64,000 nt of DNA from Cybelea sp963752825 (GCA_963752825.1 CAVVZF010000001.1:2976001-3040000), one strand, 5' to 3'. Positions 43,614-53,378 are shown, counted from the first letter of the stretch. Notes: generated by a model from the letters alone, not told the origin. Program-made: numbers and translations.

Positions 43614-44932
43614 TGCAGACGGCAACCACCGCGCGCCTCGCGCGGCCGAGCCTATGGCGTTCCGTCATCATGTTTCTCTCGATCGTCGGGCCCGGCATCA
43701 TCACGGCCAACGCGGACAACGACGTCGGCGGAATCTGGACGTACTCGCAGGCCGGGGCGCAGTTCGGCTACTCGCTGCTGTGGCTGCTGATCCCGATTAC
43801 GATCGCGCTGATCGTCGTTCAGGAGATGTGCGCCCGCATGGGCGCCGTGACCGGGAAGGGCCTGGCCGACCTCATCCGCGAGAACTTCGGCGTCAAGATA
43901 ACCTTCTGGTGTCTGCTGCTCTTCGTTTTGGGCGACATCGGCAACACCGCGACCGAGTTCGCCGGCGTCGCATCCTCGGCCCCGATCTTCGGCGGTTACC
44001 TGCACGTGCCGAACGCCGAGGTTTTCAAGATCGCGCTGGTGGCGGGCGCCGCGATCTTCGTCTTCACGACGGTGACGCGCGGTACGGCGAGGGTCGTCGA
44101 GCGCGTCTTCTTCGCCTTCTGCTTCGTCTACATCGCCTACGTGATCAGCGCATTCGCCGTACATCCGCCGTGGGGCGACGTGCTGCGTCAGAGCGTGATC
44201 CCGCACTTCCAAGCGTCGAAAGCCTACATCATCATGATCATCGCCGTGATCGGCACGACGATCTCGCCGTGGATGCAGTTCTACATCCAGGCCGCCGTCG
44301 TCGAAAAAGGCGTCCGGGAGGACGATTACGCCTATTCGCGCCTCGACGTGGTGACCGGCGGCATATGGACCGACGTGATCGCGTACTTCATCATCGTGGC
44401 CTGTGCCGCGACGATCTGGGTCCACAACCTTCACGCGGCGCACCCAATCAGCGTGAACAACGACGTCAGCGGCGTCGCGGCCGCGCTCGCGCCCATCGCC
44501 GGCAAATTCTCCGCGCTGCTGTTCGGCATCGGTCTGCTCAATGCGGCGGTCTTTACCGCTTCGATCCTGCCGCTATCGACCGCTTACTACGTCTGCGAGG
44601 CGTTCGGGTTCGAGCGCGGCGTCGACCACCGGTTCTTCGACGCGCCGATCTTCTACGGGTTCTACCTCGCGCTGATCGTCATCGGGGCGGGCGCCGTCAT
44701 CATTCCCGGCGCTCCGCTTGGAGCTATCATCTTCTACTCGCAGGTGCTCAACGGCATGCTCCTGCCGATCGTGCTCGTGCTCATGCTGCTGCTCATCAAC
44801 AACAAACGCCTGATGGGGCGCTGGACGAACAGCCGGACCTTCAACGTCATCGCCTGGGCCACCGCGATCATCGTCGGCTTGCTCACGCTCGTGTCGACGG
44901 CGCAGCTCGTCTTCCCGCAGCTGGGAGGTTAG
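43613..44932 (+). CDS. Nramp-related magnesium transporter (NRMT-like)
   Basis: The 439-residue polytopic protein is Nramp/SLC11-like (GPGIITANADNDVGGIWTY in helix 1, QAGAQFGYSLLW). The manganese-site motifs of classical Nramps are altered: DPGN reads DNDVGG (Asp35, Asn36, Asp37), and the helix 6 Met-Pro-His reads Ser-Pro-Trp (TTISPWMQFY). Loss of the Met ligand fits Nramp-related magnesium transporters, and the upstream M-box independently indicates magnesium. It is translationally coupled to the preceding gene. Confidence 0.85.
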   Translation: MQTATTARLARPSLWRSVIMFLSIVGPGIITANADNDVGGIWTYSQAGAQFGYSLLWLLIPITIALIVVQEMCARMGAVTGKGLADLIRENFGVKITFWCLLLFVLGDIGNTATEFAGVASSAPIFGGYLHVPNAEVFKIALVAGAAIFVFTTVTRGTARVVERVFFAFCFVYIAYVISAFAVHPPWGDVLRQSVIPHFQASKAYIIMIIAVIGTTISPWMQFYIQAAVVEKGVREDDYAYSRLDVVTGGIWTDVIAYFIIVACAATIWVHNLHAAHPISVNNDVSGVAAALAPIAGKFSALLFGIGLLNAAVFTASILPLSTAYYVCEAFGFERGVDHRFFDAPIFYGFYLALIVIGAGAVIIPGAPLGAIIFYSQVLNGMLLPIVLVLMLLLINNKRLMGRWTNSRTFNVIAWATAIIVGLLTLVSTAQLVFPQLGG

Positions 44933-44940
44933 GCACCGCG

Positions 44941-46059
44941 CTAATCGGTGTCGGGCGCGAGGTCCGCGCCGATGATCAGCGCGGTCGTCGTGCCCGGCCG
45001 AATCGCCGTTGCGAAGGCCTTCGCCAGCGCGAGCGCGGCGGGCGATCCGCCGATCACGATGCTCCTGCGCTTCACCTTCTCGTCGACGAAGGTCGGCACG
45101 TTCCAGCCGGCGCCGCGCAGCGCGCCGACGATCGTCCGATCGAAGGCCGTGTTGCCGGTCGCGTTGGCGACCAAGACCGCATCCTGCGGCGGGTCCCCTC
45201 GGCCGAAGAGCAACGCGCCGATCAGCTTCGCCCAGCGCTGATCCGCGAAGACGACAGAGGCGTCGCCGACCCACCCGGCCTTGCTCGGCAGCGTGAATGA
45301 CCGGACGTTGTCGTCCGGTACGTTGCGATAGATCGTGAGCAACGACGCGACCTGACCGTTGGTCAGGGTCGTGTTGACGTCCTTACGCGCGATCTGCAGG
45401 ATGTGCGGCAGTTTGGCCCAGTTCTGCGGCTGGCTGAGCTGATCCATCATCAGCTTGAGCACCTGCCGCTGGCGCTTGACGCGCCCGAAGTCGGAAGCCG
45501 CGTCGTGACGGAAGCGAACGTACCCCGCGACCTGATCGCCGGTGAGATGCTGCTCGCCCTTGCGCAGGTGAATGTGCAGCCCTCCGCTGTTATCGTCGTA
45601 GTCCATGTCCTCGCCGACGTTGACGTCTAGGCCGCCCATCGCATCGACGATCTTCGACGCTCCCTCGGGCTGCAGCGCGACGATGGCGTCGATCGGGATC
45701 CCTCCCATCAGCGCGCTGGCCGCGCGTGCGGTAGAACGCGCGCCCCCGAAGGCGTAGGCCGCATTGATCTTCATCGAGCCCCGTTTGGGGATCGGCACCC
45801 AGGTATCGCGCGGGATCGACACGAGCGTCGCCGTGCGCCGCGCGACGTCGAGATGGGCGAGGATGATCGTGTCGGTGGTCTCCTCGTCGGACTGGTATCC
45901 CAGGATCAGCACGTTGAGTTTGAGCTGGCCGAAGTAGTGGCGCGCCGTCTGGGTGACGACTTGCTGCCGGAAAACGAACCGGTAGAGCAAGAACCCTGAG
46001 ACGAGCGCGATCGCGGCGGCGACCGCAACGGCCGCGACGCGTTGTTTTTTCAATGACAT
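44941..46059 (-). CDS. LytR-CpsA-Psr (LCP) family protein with LytR_C domain
   Basis: The 372-residue membrane-anchored protein has one N-terminal helix (VAAVAVAAAIALVSGFLLY). The LCP domain shows DTIILAHLD, SIPRDTWVPIP, KINAAYAFGG and VRFRHDAASDFGRVKRQRQ, with the arginines that bind pyrophosphate. A C-terminal LytR_C-like domain follows (VLVANATGNTAFDRTIVGAL). LCP proteins transfer glycopolymers to peptidoglycan or related acceptors. It converges with the Nramp-related gene, 8 bases apart. Confidence 0.88.
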   Translation of the reverse strand: MSLKKQRVAAVAVAAAIALVSGFLLYRFVFRQQVVTQTARHYFGQLKLNVLILGYQSDEETTDTIILAHLDVARRTATLVSIPRDTWVPIPKRGSMKINAAYAFGGARSTARAASALMGGIPIDAIVALQPEGASKIVDAMGGLDVNVGEDMDYDDNSGGLHIHLRKGEQHLTGDQVAGYVRFRHDAASDFGRVKRQRQVLKLMMDQLSQPQNWAKLPHILQIARKDVNTTLTNGQVASLLTIYRNVPDDNVRSFTLPSKAGWVGDASVVFADQRWAKLIGALLFGRGDPPQDAVLVANATGNTAFDRTIVGALRGAGWNVPTFVDEKVKRRSIVIGGSPAALALAKAFATAIRPGTTTALIIGADLAPDTD

Positions 46060-46129
46060 GTAATCTCCGTAGTGGCGTGCGACCGACGGCGATGCACGCC
46101 ACCGCTCGCGTGAGTCTAGTTTGTGTGGA

Positions 46130-46735
46130 CTAGCTCGCGGCTACGGGAGGCGCGCGTTCTCCGATGCTGCAGAGAACCGGCGCGAGGTCTTTGAAGCAGC
46201 GCGCCTCGAACACGCGGTGCGCGCGGACGGCCGAGTTTTGCACGGCGAGCGTCGCGATCGCGCGGATGAGACGGACGACGCGCAGCGTCGTCGCGGCGAG
46301 CGTGTGAATCGAGCGGCCGAACCAGAGGGAAACGCCGGCGCATACCGCGCCGTGCACCGCCAGGCTGACCAGCAGCGGGGCTCCGAGCCACACGGCCGGA
46401 CCGAGCAGATGTCCATATACGATGAACTGCTCGGCCGTTTCCATTCCATAGAGCGCCGCGACTTGGAGCGCGAAGATTGCCGGAAGAAGTGGGACGACGC
46501 CGCGCGGAAATGCGTGGCCGGAGACGACCAGTCGCGCCCTCCGGAAGAGATAGAGCGCCATCAGCGCGACGCCGGCGAGCAGCGCCGGCACCACGTCGAG
46601 GTTGCTATGGTCGGTGAAGCTTCCGCGCCCGAACCAGCCCGCGTTGGAGGCAAACTCGACCAACGGATCGGCAACGGCTGCGGAAATCACCGCAAGCGCC
46701 GCACAGAAGCCCCACCGAACGGAAAAATTACTCAT
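46130..46735 (-). CDS. Integral membrane protein of unknown function
   Basis: This 201-residue protein has several hydrophobic segments (FCAALAVISAAVADPLVEFA, VVPALLAGVALMALYLF, VVPLLPAIFALQVAALYGM, AVWLGAPLLVSLAVHGAVCA). I recognise no family. Its ATG overlaps the mutS stop by eight bases, so it is translationally coupled to mutS. The C-terminal tail is Arg/Cys-rich (HRVFEARCFKDLAPVLC). Confidence 0.6.
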   Translation of the reverse strand: MSNFSVRWGFCAALAVISAAVADPLVEFASNAGWFGRGSFTDHSNLDVVPALLAGVALMALYLFRRARLVVSGHAFPRGVVPLLPAIFALQVAALYGMETAEQFIVYGHLLGPAVWLGAPLLVSLAVHGAVCAGVSLWFGRSIHTLAATTLRVVRLIRAIATLAVQNSAVRAHRVFEARCFKDLAPVLCSIGERAPPVAAS

Positions 46736-49232
46736 AACTTCGCACGTCCGGCGTAAGGAACGACAGCTGTCGCTCGGCGGCCGGCCGCTTCGATATCTTT
46801 TTACGCAATGGCACGCGCTCCTCGATGTCGGCGTCCCCCGAGAGGGCGTCGGCGACCTCCTGCGCGCGCTCGATGACGGCCTCGGGCAGCCCCGCCATGC
46901 GCGCCACCTCGATTCCGAACGAGCGGGACGAGCTCCCGGGCTGCACGCGATGCGAGAACACTGGCGCCCCGCCGGCTGCCCGATTCTCGACCGCAGTGAT
47001 ATGGTAGTTCGCGACCAGTTTCCAGTGCTCGGCCAACGCGCACAACTCGTGGAAGTGCGTCGCGAAGAGCACGAGCGGGGCTTGCTCGTCGAGCCCCAAG
47101 AGGAACTCGCAGATCGCCTGCGCGATGGCGAGACCGTCGAGCGTCCCCGTGCCACGCCCGACCTCGTCGATCAACAGCAGCGAGCGCTGCGTGCAGCGTC
47201 GCAAGATGTTTGCCGCTTCCGCCATCTCCATGTAGAAGGTCGATTGTCCCGAGGCGAGATCGTCGCCGGCGCCGATGCGCGTGAAGATGCGATCGATGAT
47301 GCCGAGGCGCATCTTCCCCGCGGGTACGAAGGAACCGATCTGCGCCATGATCGCGAGCAGTCCCGCCTGCCGAAGATAGGTCGACTTGCCACCCATGTTC
47401 GGGCCGGTGAGCAAGATGAAGCGATGGTCGGCCACGCTCAGCCGCAAGTCGTTCGGAACGAAGTTCGTCCGGAGAACCGCCTCCATGACGGGATGGCGCC
47501 CATCTTCGACGACGACGATGCTGTCGTCGGTGAAGGTCGGGCGCACGTAGCCGCGTTCGGCGGCGCACTGTGCGAGCGCCGCGAGGACGTCGATCTCGGC
47601 GACTGCGTCGGCGGCCGCGAGCAAATGCTCGATCTCGGCGGCGAGGCGTTCGAGCAGCGCGTCGAACAGCTCCTGCTCCAGGCCCTCTTGGCGCGCCTGC
47701 GCGGTTGAAATCGCGAGCTCGAGCTCCTTGAGCTCCGGCGTCACGTAGCGCTCGCCATTGGCCAGCGTCTGCCGGCGCACGTAGTCGGGCGGGACGCTTT
47801 GCGCGTAGCTCTTGCTCACCTCGATCGCGTAACCGAAGGGGCTCGCGTACTTCACCTTGAGCGTCTTGATACCGGTGCGCTCGCGTTCGCGCTGCTCGAG
47901 CTCCGATAGCCTGGTACGGGCGTCGCCGCGCAGCGCAACGCATTCCGCGAGCTCCGCGCTCGCCTCGGGCCGGATCACTCCGCCGTCGGTGATCTGCGCG
48001 GGCGGCTCCTCGACCAGGGTGCGCCGAAGGTCGTCGAGCATTTCGCCGAAGTCGCCGATGCGTTCGAAGAGCGGCGCCAGTGGCGGGAACGCGAGCTGGC
48101 GCAGCGGCCGCAGCGTCTCAAGCGTTCGCCGCAGCGACGCCAGATCGCGCGGGGTCGTGCGGCGAAAACGGATCTTCTGCGCGATGCGTTCGAGGTCGAA
48201 CGCGCCGCGGAGGACTTCGCGGATCGCGCCGCGCCGTGAATGCTCGTCCAGCAATGCCTCGATTACGTCGTGCCGCGCAGCGATTCGCTCGGCGTCGACG
48301 AGCGGCGCGAGGATCCAGCGCGCGAGCATGCGGGACCCCATGGACGTAGCGCACATGTCCAGCGTCGCGAGCAGCGTGGCGCGCGGATTCTGCCCTTGGG
48401 CTTGCGTGAGCTCCAGATGCTTGCGCGTCGCGGCGTCGATCGCGAGGAACTGCCGGCGCCGATAGAGCTGCGGTTCGCTCAGGCCGCGCTCGCCGTTGGT
48501 GACGCCGGTGCGGCTCACGAAGGCGCCGAGCGCCTCGAGGGCGCGATGTACGGCCAGCGACTCGCCGATCGAGAAGCCCAAGAGCGCGGTGCGCTCGCGT
48601 GCGTCCACCAGGCTTACTGCGGGCGTCGTCAGCCGAACGCCGCTTCCCTCGAGCGACGCGGAGAGAACCGCGCGCAGGTCGGCAGGGACGTCGGCGACGA
48701 TTTCGGCGGGTCCGATGCGCGTCAACTCCGCGAGAAGCTCGTCGTACGCACTCTCGCCTTCGATCGCGGTCGCGGCCGAGTATCCGGTCGAAACATCAGC
48801 GTACGCGAGCGCGAACGTCTCGCCCGATGCGGCGATCGCGGCGAGGTAATTGTTCTGCTTGCCATCGAGGAACTGCTCCTCGATCAGCGTTCCCGGCGTC
48901 ACGAGGCGCACGACGTCGCGGCGCACGAGCCGGTTGGCCTGCGGAACCTCCAGCTGCTCGGCGAGCGCGACGACGAAGCGCTGCGCGACGAGGCGCGCGA
49001 GGTACTGCGACAGCGCGTGGTGCGGCACGCCCGCCATCGCTATGCGCTTTCCGGCCCCGGCCTCTTTGCTGGTCAGCGCGATCTGCAAGGCTCGCGCGAC
49101 GACCTCGGCGTCCTCGCCGTACGCCTCGTAGAAGTCTCCGACGCGGGAGAGCAGGATCGCCTCGGGGTGCTTCGACTTCATCCCGAAGTACTGCTCGAGC
49201 ATCGGCGAGTACTTCGGCCCTGACGCCTTCAC
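46728..49232 (-). CDS. mutS: DNA mismatch repair protein MutS
   Basis: The 834-residue ATPase recognises mismatches and recruits MutL. The N-terminal mismatch-reading motif is VGDFYEAY (Phe and Glu), domain I continues AGVPHHALSQYL, and the C-terminal ATPase has the Walker A GPNMGGKSTYLRQ, then STFYMEMAEAANILR and LLIDEVGRGTGTLDGLAIA. The start overlaps the miaB stop by four bases. Length is typical. Confidence 0.95.
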   Translation of the reverse strand: MKASGPKYSPMLEQYFGMKSKHPEAILLSRVGDFYEAYGEDAEVVARALQIALTSKEAGAGKRIAMAGVPHHALSQYLARLVAQRFVVALAEQLEVPQANRLVRRDVVRLVTPGTLIEEQFLDGKQNNYLAAIAASGETFALAYADVSTGYSAATAIEGESAYDELLAELTRIGPAEIVADVPADLRAVLSASLEGSGVRLTTPAVSLVDARERTALLGFSIGESLAVHRALEALGAFVSRTGVTNGERGLSEPQLYRRRQFLAIDAATRKHLELTQAQGQNPRATLLATLDMCATSMGSRMLARWILAPLVDAERIAARHDVIEALLDEHSRRGAIREVLRGAFDLERIAQKIRFRRTTPRDLASLRRTLETLRPLRQLAFPPLAPLFERIGDFGEMLDDLRRTLVEEPPAQITDGGVIRPEASAELAECVALRGDARTRLSELEQRERERTGIKTLKVKYASPFGYAIEVSKSYAQSVPPDYVRRQTLANGERYVTPELKELELAISTAQARQEGLEQELFDALLERLAAEIEHLLAAADAVAEIDVLAALAQCAAERGYVRPTFTDDSIVVVEDGRHPVMEAVLRTNFVPNDLRLSVADHRFILLTGPNMGGKSTYLRQAGLLAIMAQIGSFVPAGKMRLGIIDRIFTRIGAGDDLASGQSTFYMEMAEAANILRRCTQRSLLLIDEVGRGTGTLDGLAIAQAICEFLLGLDEQAPLVLFATHFHELCALAEHWKLVANYHITAVENRAAGGAPVFSHRVQPGSSSRSFGIEVARMAGLPEAVIERAQEVADALSGDADIEERVPLRKKISKRPAAERQLSFLTPDVRSYE

Positions 49233-50647
49233 CGCCGCAGCGGCTGCAGGTCGAGCGCCGTCAAGTCTATGTGGGCGGCTTGCGCCGCGGTAGCCGGATC
49301 CTCAAAGCGCTCCGCGCAACCCACGATTCTCCCCACGCAGCCCCACACGTGACCACTTTCGACGGCGACGTCGAGCCACGGCGTCTGCGCGCCGTAGGCG
49401 CGCGGCTTCGGCGCCACGACCGTGACGTTGTCGGGCGTCTTGGCGGTCAGTTTGCTCGCGTCTTTCTTCGACTCGCCCGCGATCAGCGCCCGAACGACGC
49501 CGCCGACTTTGCTCTCGTGATAGGCGCGCGTAACGCGGTTCTGCGCTTCGACGAGCCGTTCGAAGCGCGCGAACACGACGTCTTTCGGCAGCTGTTCCCA
49601 TCGCGCCGCGGGAGTGCCGCGCCGCGTCGAGTAGATGAACGTGAAGGCGTTGGCGAAGACGCCCGTGCGCACGTAGTTCAGCGTGGCTTCGAAGTCGGCT
49701 TCCGTCTCCCCAGGGAAGCCGACGATGATGTCGGTCGTGATCGCGCAGCCGGGGATCCGGCTGCGCAGCGCCCGCACCTTCTCGTCGAAGCCGGCTAACG
49801 TGTACTTGCGATTCATTCGCCGCAGCAGAACGTCGCTCGCCGACTGGAGCGGCAGGTGGATCCGCGGATTGAGCTGCGCGATGCCGCCCAGATCCTCGAC
49901 GATCTTCTCGGTGAAGTCTTTGGGATGGGGCGAGATGAACGTCAGCCGCTCGAGCGAGGGCAGCCGCGCGACGTCGCGGCAGAGGTCGCCGAAATCCGCC
50001 CCAGCCGCGTCGCGCCACGCGTTGACCGTCTGCCCGACGAGGACGATCTCGCGCGCGCCGCGCGCCACCCGCTCCTCGGCCTCGGCAAGGATGCCGGTTC
50101 TCGGGCGATGATCGAAGCGGCCGCGCACGTGCGGCACGATGCAAAACGTGCAGTAGTACGAGCAGCCTCGCTGTACCGTGACGAAGGCGCGCAGGTGCGA
50201 GAACTCGCCCGTCACGGCGTCGGCCGTCCCGCCCATGGCGAAGCGCAACATCTCGGCGCCCATGTCATCCTGAGGGCGAGTGTCTCGAAGGGCGAGGGAC
50301 CAGGCCGCGAGCTGATCGCCTAGCCGTACGAGCTCCTTTGTGCCGAAGACGGCGTCGACGTGCGGCGCGAGCGTCTGCATCCGATCGCGGTCTTGCTCGG
50401 CCAGGCATCCCGTAACGACGAGCCGCATGGAAGGATCGCGACGCTTGAGGGCGTTGAAATGATTCATGCGTCCGTACGCGCGGCGCTCCGCGCTGTCGCG
50501 TACGGTGCACGTGTTGAGAACCACGACGTTGGCGTCTTCGGCCGCGCGCGCTACGCTGTATCCCGCATCGACCGCGCGCTCGGCGATATACCGCGAGTCG
50601 GCCTCATTCATCTGACACCCGAAGGTCTCGATGTAAATGCTGGGCAT
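49229..50647 (-). CDS. miaB: tRNA-2-methylthio-N6-dimethylallyladenosine synthase
   Basis: MiaB methylthiolates i6A37 made by MiaA. The 472-residue protein has the N-terminal MTTase cysteines (FGCQMNEADS, LNTCTVRDSAE, VTGCLAEQD), the radical SAM motif GCSYYCTFCIVP and a C-terminal TRAM-like domain. Between the first and second domains, about residues 118-132 are encoded by a stretch resembling a dispersed DNA repeat (50263-50295). Start codon ATG at 50647; der is divergent. Overlap with mutS suggests one operon. Confidence 0.93.
   Translation of the reverse strand: MPSIYIETFGCQMNEADSRYIAERAVDAGYSVARAAEDANVVVLNTCTVRDSAERRAYGRMNHFNALKRRDPSMRLVVTGCLAEQDRDRMQTLAPHVDAVFGTKELVRLGDQLAAWSLALRDTRPQDDMGAEMLRFAMGGTADAVTGEFSHLRAFVTVQRGCSYYCTFCIVPHVRGRFDHRPRTGILAEAEERVARGAREIVLVGQTVNAWRDAAGADFGDLCRDVARLPSLERLTFISPHPKDFTEKIVEDLGGIAQLNPRIHLPLQSASDVLLRRMNRKYTLAGFDEKVRALRSRIPGCAITTDIIVGFPGETEADFEATLNYVRTGVFANAFTFIYSTRRGTPAARWEQLPKDVVFARFERLVEAQNRVTRAYHESKVGGVVRALIAGESKKDASKLTAKTPDNVTVVAPKPRAYGAQTPWLDVAVESGHVWGCVGRIVGCAERFEDPATAAQAAHIDLTALDLQPLRR
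50263..50295. repeat. Dispersed-repeat-like sequence inside miaB
   Basis: TGTCATCCTGAGGGCGAG (50263-50280) followed by TGTCTCGAAGGGCGA resembles the widespread intergenic repeat whose ends read CCCTTCGA and CTCAGGATGACA. It is read through in frame as coding for RDTRPQDDM. A partial match (GGCTCAGGATGACA) lies at 58432-58445 in an intergenic region. Confidence 0.4.
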
Positions 50648-50718
50648 GTCTTTGGATTGCGCAGTTCGCTCGACGCCTCGGCCGTTCCGGCCCGGGTCTC
50701 GCTCGGTCTTCCTGCGAA

Positions 50719-52110
50719 GTGAGCCGGGTGCACGAGCTCGAGAAGCCTCGAACCGACGGGGCGCTCCGGCCCGCCACGGTCGCGATCGTGGGACGGCCGA
50801 ACGTGGGCAAAAGCGCGCTTTTCAACCGCCTGATCGGCCGGCGCGTGGCGATCGTCGAGGACACTCCAGGCGTGACGCGCGATCGTTTGTACGCGCTCTG
50901 CGACTGGCGCGGCCGCGTCTTCAGCTTGGTCGATACCGCCGGGATCGACCCGACCGCCGCCGTGGCCCACGGCGCCGCGCTCGCCGAGGCGACTCGCCGG
51001 CAGGCCGAGGCCGCTGCGGAAGAGGCCGACGTCGTGCTCATGGTCGTGGACGCGCAAACCGGGCTGCATGCCCTCGACGACGACGTCGCGCGCATACTGC
51101 GGCACAAGCGCCGGCCGATCGTGCTGGTCGCCAACAAGGCGGAAGGCGAGAGCGCCGCGGCGAGCGTCCCAGCCGAATTCGCGCGGCTAGGCTTCGGCGA
51201 GCCGGTTGCGGTTTCGGCTATCCATGGCGAGGGGACGGGAGATCTGCTCGACCGCATCGTCGACCTCTTGCCCGAGAGCGCCGAGGCGCCGGCGGAGGGC
51301 GAGCTCGCGTTGGCGGTGATTGGACGGCCGAACGTGGGCAAGAGCTCTCTGGTCAACGCGCTCCTCGGCGAGGAACGCGCGTTGGTCTCCGCGGCGCCGG
51401 GCACGACGCGCGACGCGATCGACACGCAGTTCGAGTGGCACGGGCGTCCCTTTCGGCTGGTGGACACCGCGGGCGTGCGCAAGAAGCCCGAAGCGCACGG
51501 CGCGATCGAATATTACGCCGCGCTCCGCTCGCTGGGTGCGATCGCGCGCTGCGACGTCGCGCTCCTCGTCTTCGATGCGATGAGCGGCATATTGGCACAG
51601 GACCGCCGGCTGGCCGGCATCGCGATCGAAGAGCGCAAGGCGCTCGTCGTCGTCGGCAATAAGTGGGATCTCGTGCGCGAGCAGCGCGGCGACTTCAATC
51701 AGGCCGAGTTGGCAGAGGCCGTGCGCGAGGCCATCCCGTTCGCATCCTTCGCGCCGATCACGTTCTTATCGGCCAAGACGCACCGCCGTTTGGGAAGCCT
51801 GATGCCGGTCGTTGCCCACGTGGCGGAAAATCTCGACCGGCGGATGCCCACGCCGCAGCTCAACACGATCGTCCGCGACGCCGTCATCGCCCACCCGCCT
51901 TCTACGGTGAGCGGTCGCGTCCTGCGAATCTACTATGCGTCGCAGCCGGCGACGCATCCGCCGATCGTGGTGCTACACTGCAACGATCCCGATCTCGTGC
52001 AAGCACACTATCAACGCTTCTTGGAGAACGTCATCCGCCGGCACTACGACTTCGAAGGCGTTCCACTGACGCTGCGCTTCGTCGCCCGTCGCGAGCGCGG
52101 GGACGGCTAA
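50719..52110 (+). CDS. der: Ribosome-assembly GTPase Der (EngA)
   Basis: Der helps assemble the 50S subunit. The 463-residue protein has two tandem GTPase domains, each with G1 (GRPNVGKSALFN and GRPNVGKSSLVN), G3 (DTAGI and DTAGV) and G4 (VANK and VGNKWDL) motifs, and a C-terminal KH-like domain. GTG start; a second GTG four codons on is possible. It is the first gene of a der-plsY-efp run with no gaps, divergent from miaB. Confidence 0.93.
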   Translation: MSRVHELEKPRTDGALRPATVAIVGRPNVGKSALFNRLIGRRVAIVEDTPGVTRDRLYALCDWRGRVFSLVDTAGIDPTAAVAHGAALAEATRRQAEAAAEEADVVLMVVDAQTGLHALDDDVARILRHKRRPIVLVANKAEGESAAASVPAEFARLGFGEPVAVSAIHGEGTGDLLDRIVDLLPESAEAPAEGELALAVIGRPNVGKSSLVNALLGEERALVSAAPGTTRDAIDTQFEWHGRPFRLVDTAGVRKKPEAHGAIEYYAALRSLGAIARCDVALLVFDAMSGILAQDRRLAGIAIEERKALVVVGNKWDLVREQRGDFNQAELAEAVREAIPFASFAPITFLSAKTHRRLGSLMPVVAHVAENLDRRMPTPQLNTIVRDAVIAHPPSTVSGRVLRIYYASQPATHPPIVVLHCNDPDLVQAHYQRFLENVIRRHYDFEGVPLTLRFVARRERGDG

Positions 52111-52821
52111 GTGAGCGACATCGGGCTCTCGCAATCGGTCGCGATCGGGATCCTCCTGACCGTGATCGCGATCGTCGTCGCCACCTTCATCGGCGCGTTC
52201 CTGATCGGCTCGATTCCGTTCGGCTACATCATCGGCCGGCTATTCTATCGCACCGACATCCGCGCGCAGGGTTCGGGCAACATCGGCGCGATGAACGCGC
52301 TGCGGACGCTCGGAGCGGCCGGCGCGATCGCGGTGCTCCTGCTCGACGCGCTCAAAGGCTTCGGACCGACCCTCTGGGCCGAGAGCTTCTTTCGCGGGCA
52401 TCTCGACATGGAGAACTTTCCGCCGTCGGACCAGCTGATGGGCAGCCTCGTCGCCGCGGGTACGGTCCTCGGCCACTGTTTCTCGCCGTGGCTGCGATTC
52501 CGCGGCGGCAAGGGAGTGGCGACCTCGTTCGGCGCCGTGTTCGCGCTGTGTTGGCCTGCGGGAATCTTCGCAGTTGGCGGGTGGATCGCCGGCGCTGCCT
52601 TGACGCGGTACTCCTCGTTCGGCTCGCTGCTGGGCAGCGCCCTCGCGCCGATCGCGATCTACGGCTTCACGCGCTCGGTCCCGGAAACGGCGTACGGCCT
52701 CCTGGCGGCAATCATTATCTTCGTCCGCCATCGCGACAACATCGCTCGCTTATGGGCTGGGACGGAGAGTCCCATCGGCAAGGGCTCGCCTTCCCGCGGC
52801 CCGTACTCTCAGCACCCATGA
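52111..52821 (+). CDS. plsY: Glycerol-3-phosphate acyltransferase PlsY
   Basis: PlsY acylates glycerol-3-phosphate from acyl-phosphate in phospholipid synthesis. The 236-residue membrane protein has the three family motifs: GSIPFGYIIGRLFY, GSGNIGAMNALR and RGGKGVATSFG. Its GTG follows the der stop directly and its stop overlaps efp by four bases (ATGA). Confidence 0.9.
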   Translation: MSDIGLSQSVAIGILLTVIAIVVATFIGAFLIGSIPFGYIIGRLFYRTDIRAQGSGNIGAMNALRTLGAAGAIAVLLLDALKGFGPTLWAESFFRGHLDMENFPPSDQLMGSLVAAGTVLGHCFSPWLRFRGGKGVATSFGAVFALCWPAGIFAVGGWIAGAALTRYSSFGSLLGSALAPIAIYGFTRSVPETAYGLLAAIIIFVRHRDNIARLWAGTESPIGKGSPSRGPYSQHP

Positions 52822-53378
52822 TTTCCTCAAACGATCTGCGCAACGGCGTGACCATCGTCGTGGACGGTCAGCTCTGGACCGTCATCGAGTTTCTGCACGT
52901 CAAGCCGGGCAAGGGATCGGCCTTCGTGCGGACGCGGCTGAAGAACGTCAAGACCGGCACGACGCTGGAGCGCACGTTTCGCGCGGGCGAGAAACTCGAA
53001 CGCGCGATGGTGGACAACCGCGAGATGCAGATGCTCTACAACGACGCCGACGGCTATCATTTCATGGACCAGCAGACGTTCGAGAACGTGACGCTTCAGC
53101 GCGACCTGATCGGCGATCCCGCGGATTTCTTGAAGGACGGCATGGTGGTGGACGTGCAGTTGCACGACGGCACACCCATCGGCGTCGACCTGCCGGCGCA
53201 CGTCGAGCTGAAGATCGTAGAGACCGACCCCGGCTTCCGCGGCGACACCGCCACGAACACGACCAAGCCGGCTCGCCTCGAAACGGGGGCGACCGTCAAC
53301 GTTCCGCTCTTCGTCGAGACCGGAGACGTCATCCGCATCGACACGCGCGATCGCCGGTACATCGGACGATCGAACTAA
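52818..53378 (+). CDS. efp: Elongation factor P
   Basis: EF-P relieves ribosome stalling at polyproline. The 186-residue three-domain protein starts ISSNDLRNGVTIVVDGQLW, with the tip loop HVKPGKGSAFVRT holding the residue usually modified (Lys near 34), and ends with DVIRIDTRDRRYIGR. ATG at 52818 overlaps plsY. The modification enzyme is not in view. Confidence 0.95.
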   Translation: MISSNDLRNGVTIVVDGQLWTVIEFLHVKPGKGSAFVRTRLKNVKTGTTLERTFRAGEKLERAMVDNREMQMLYNDADGYHFMDQQTFENVTLQRDLIGDPADFLKDGMVVDVQLHDGTPIGVDLPAHVELKIVETDPGFRGDTATNTTKPARLETGATVNVPLFVETGDVIRIDTRDRRYIGRSN

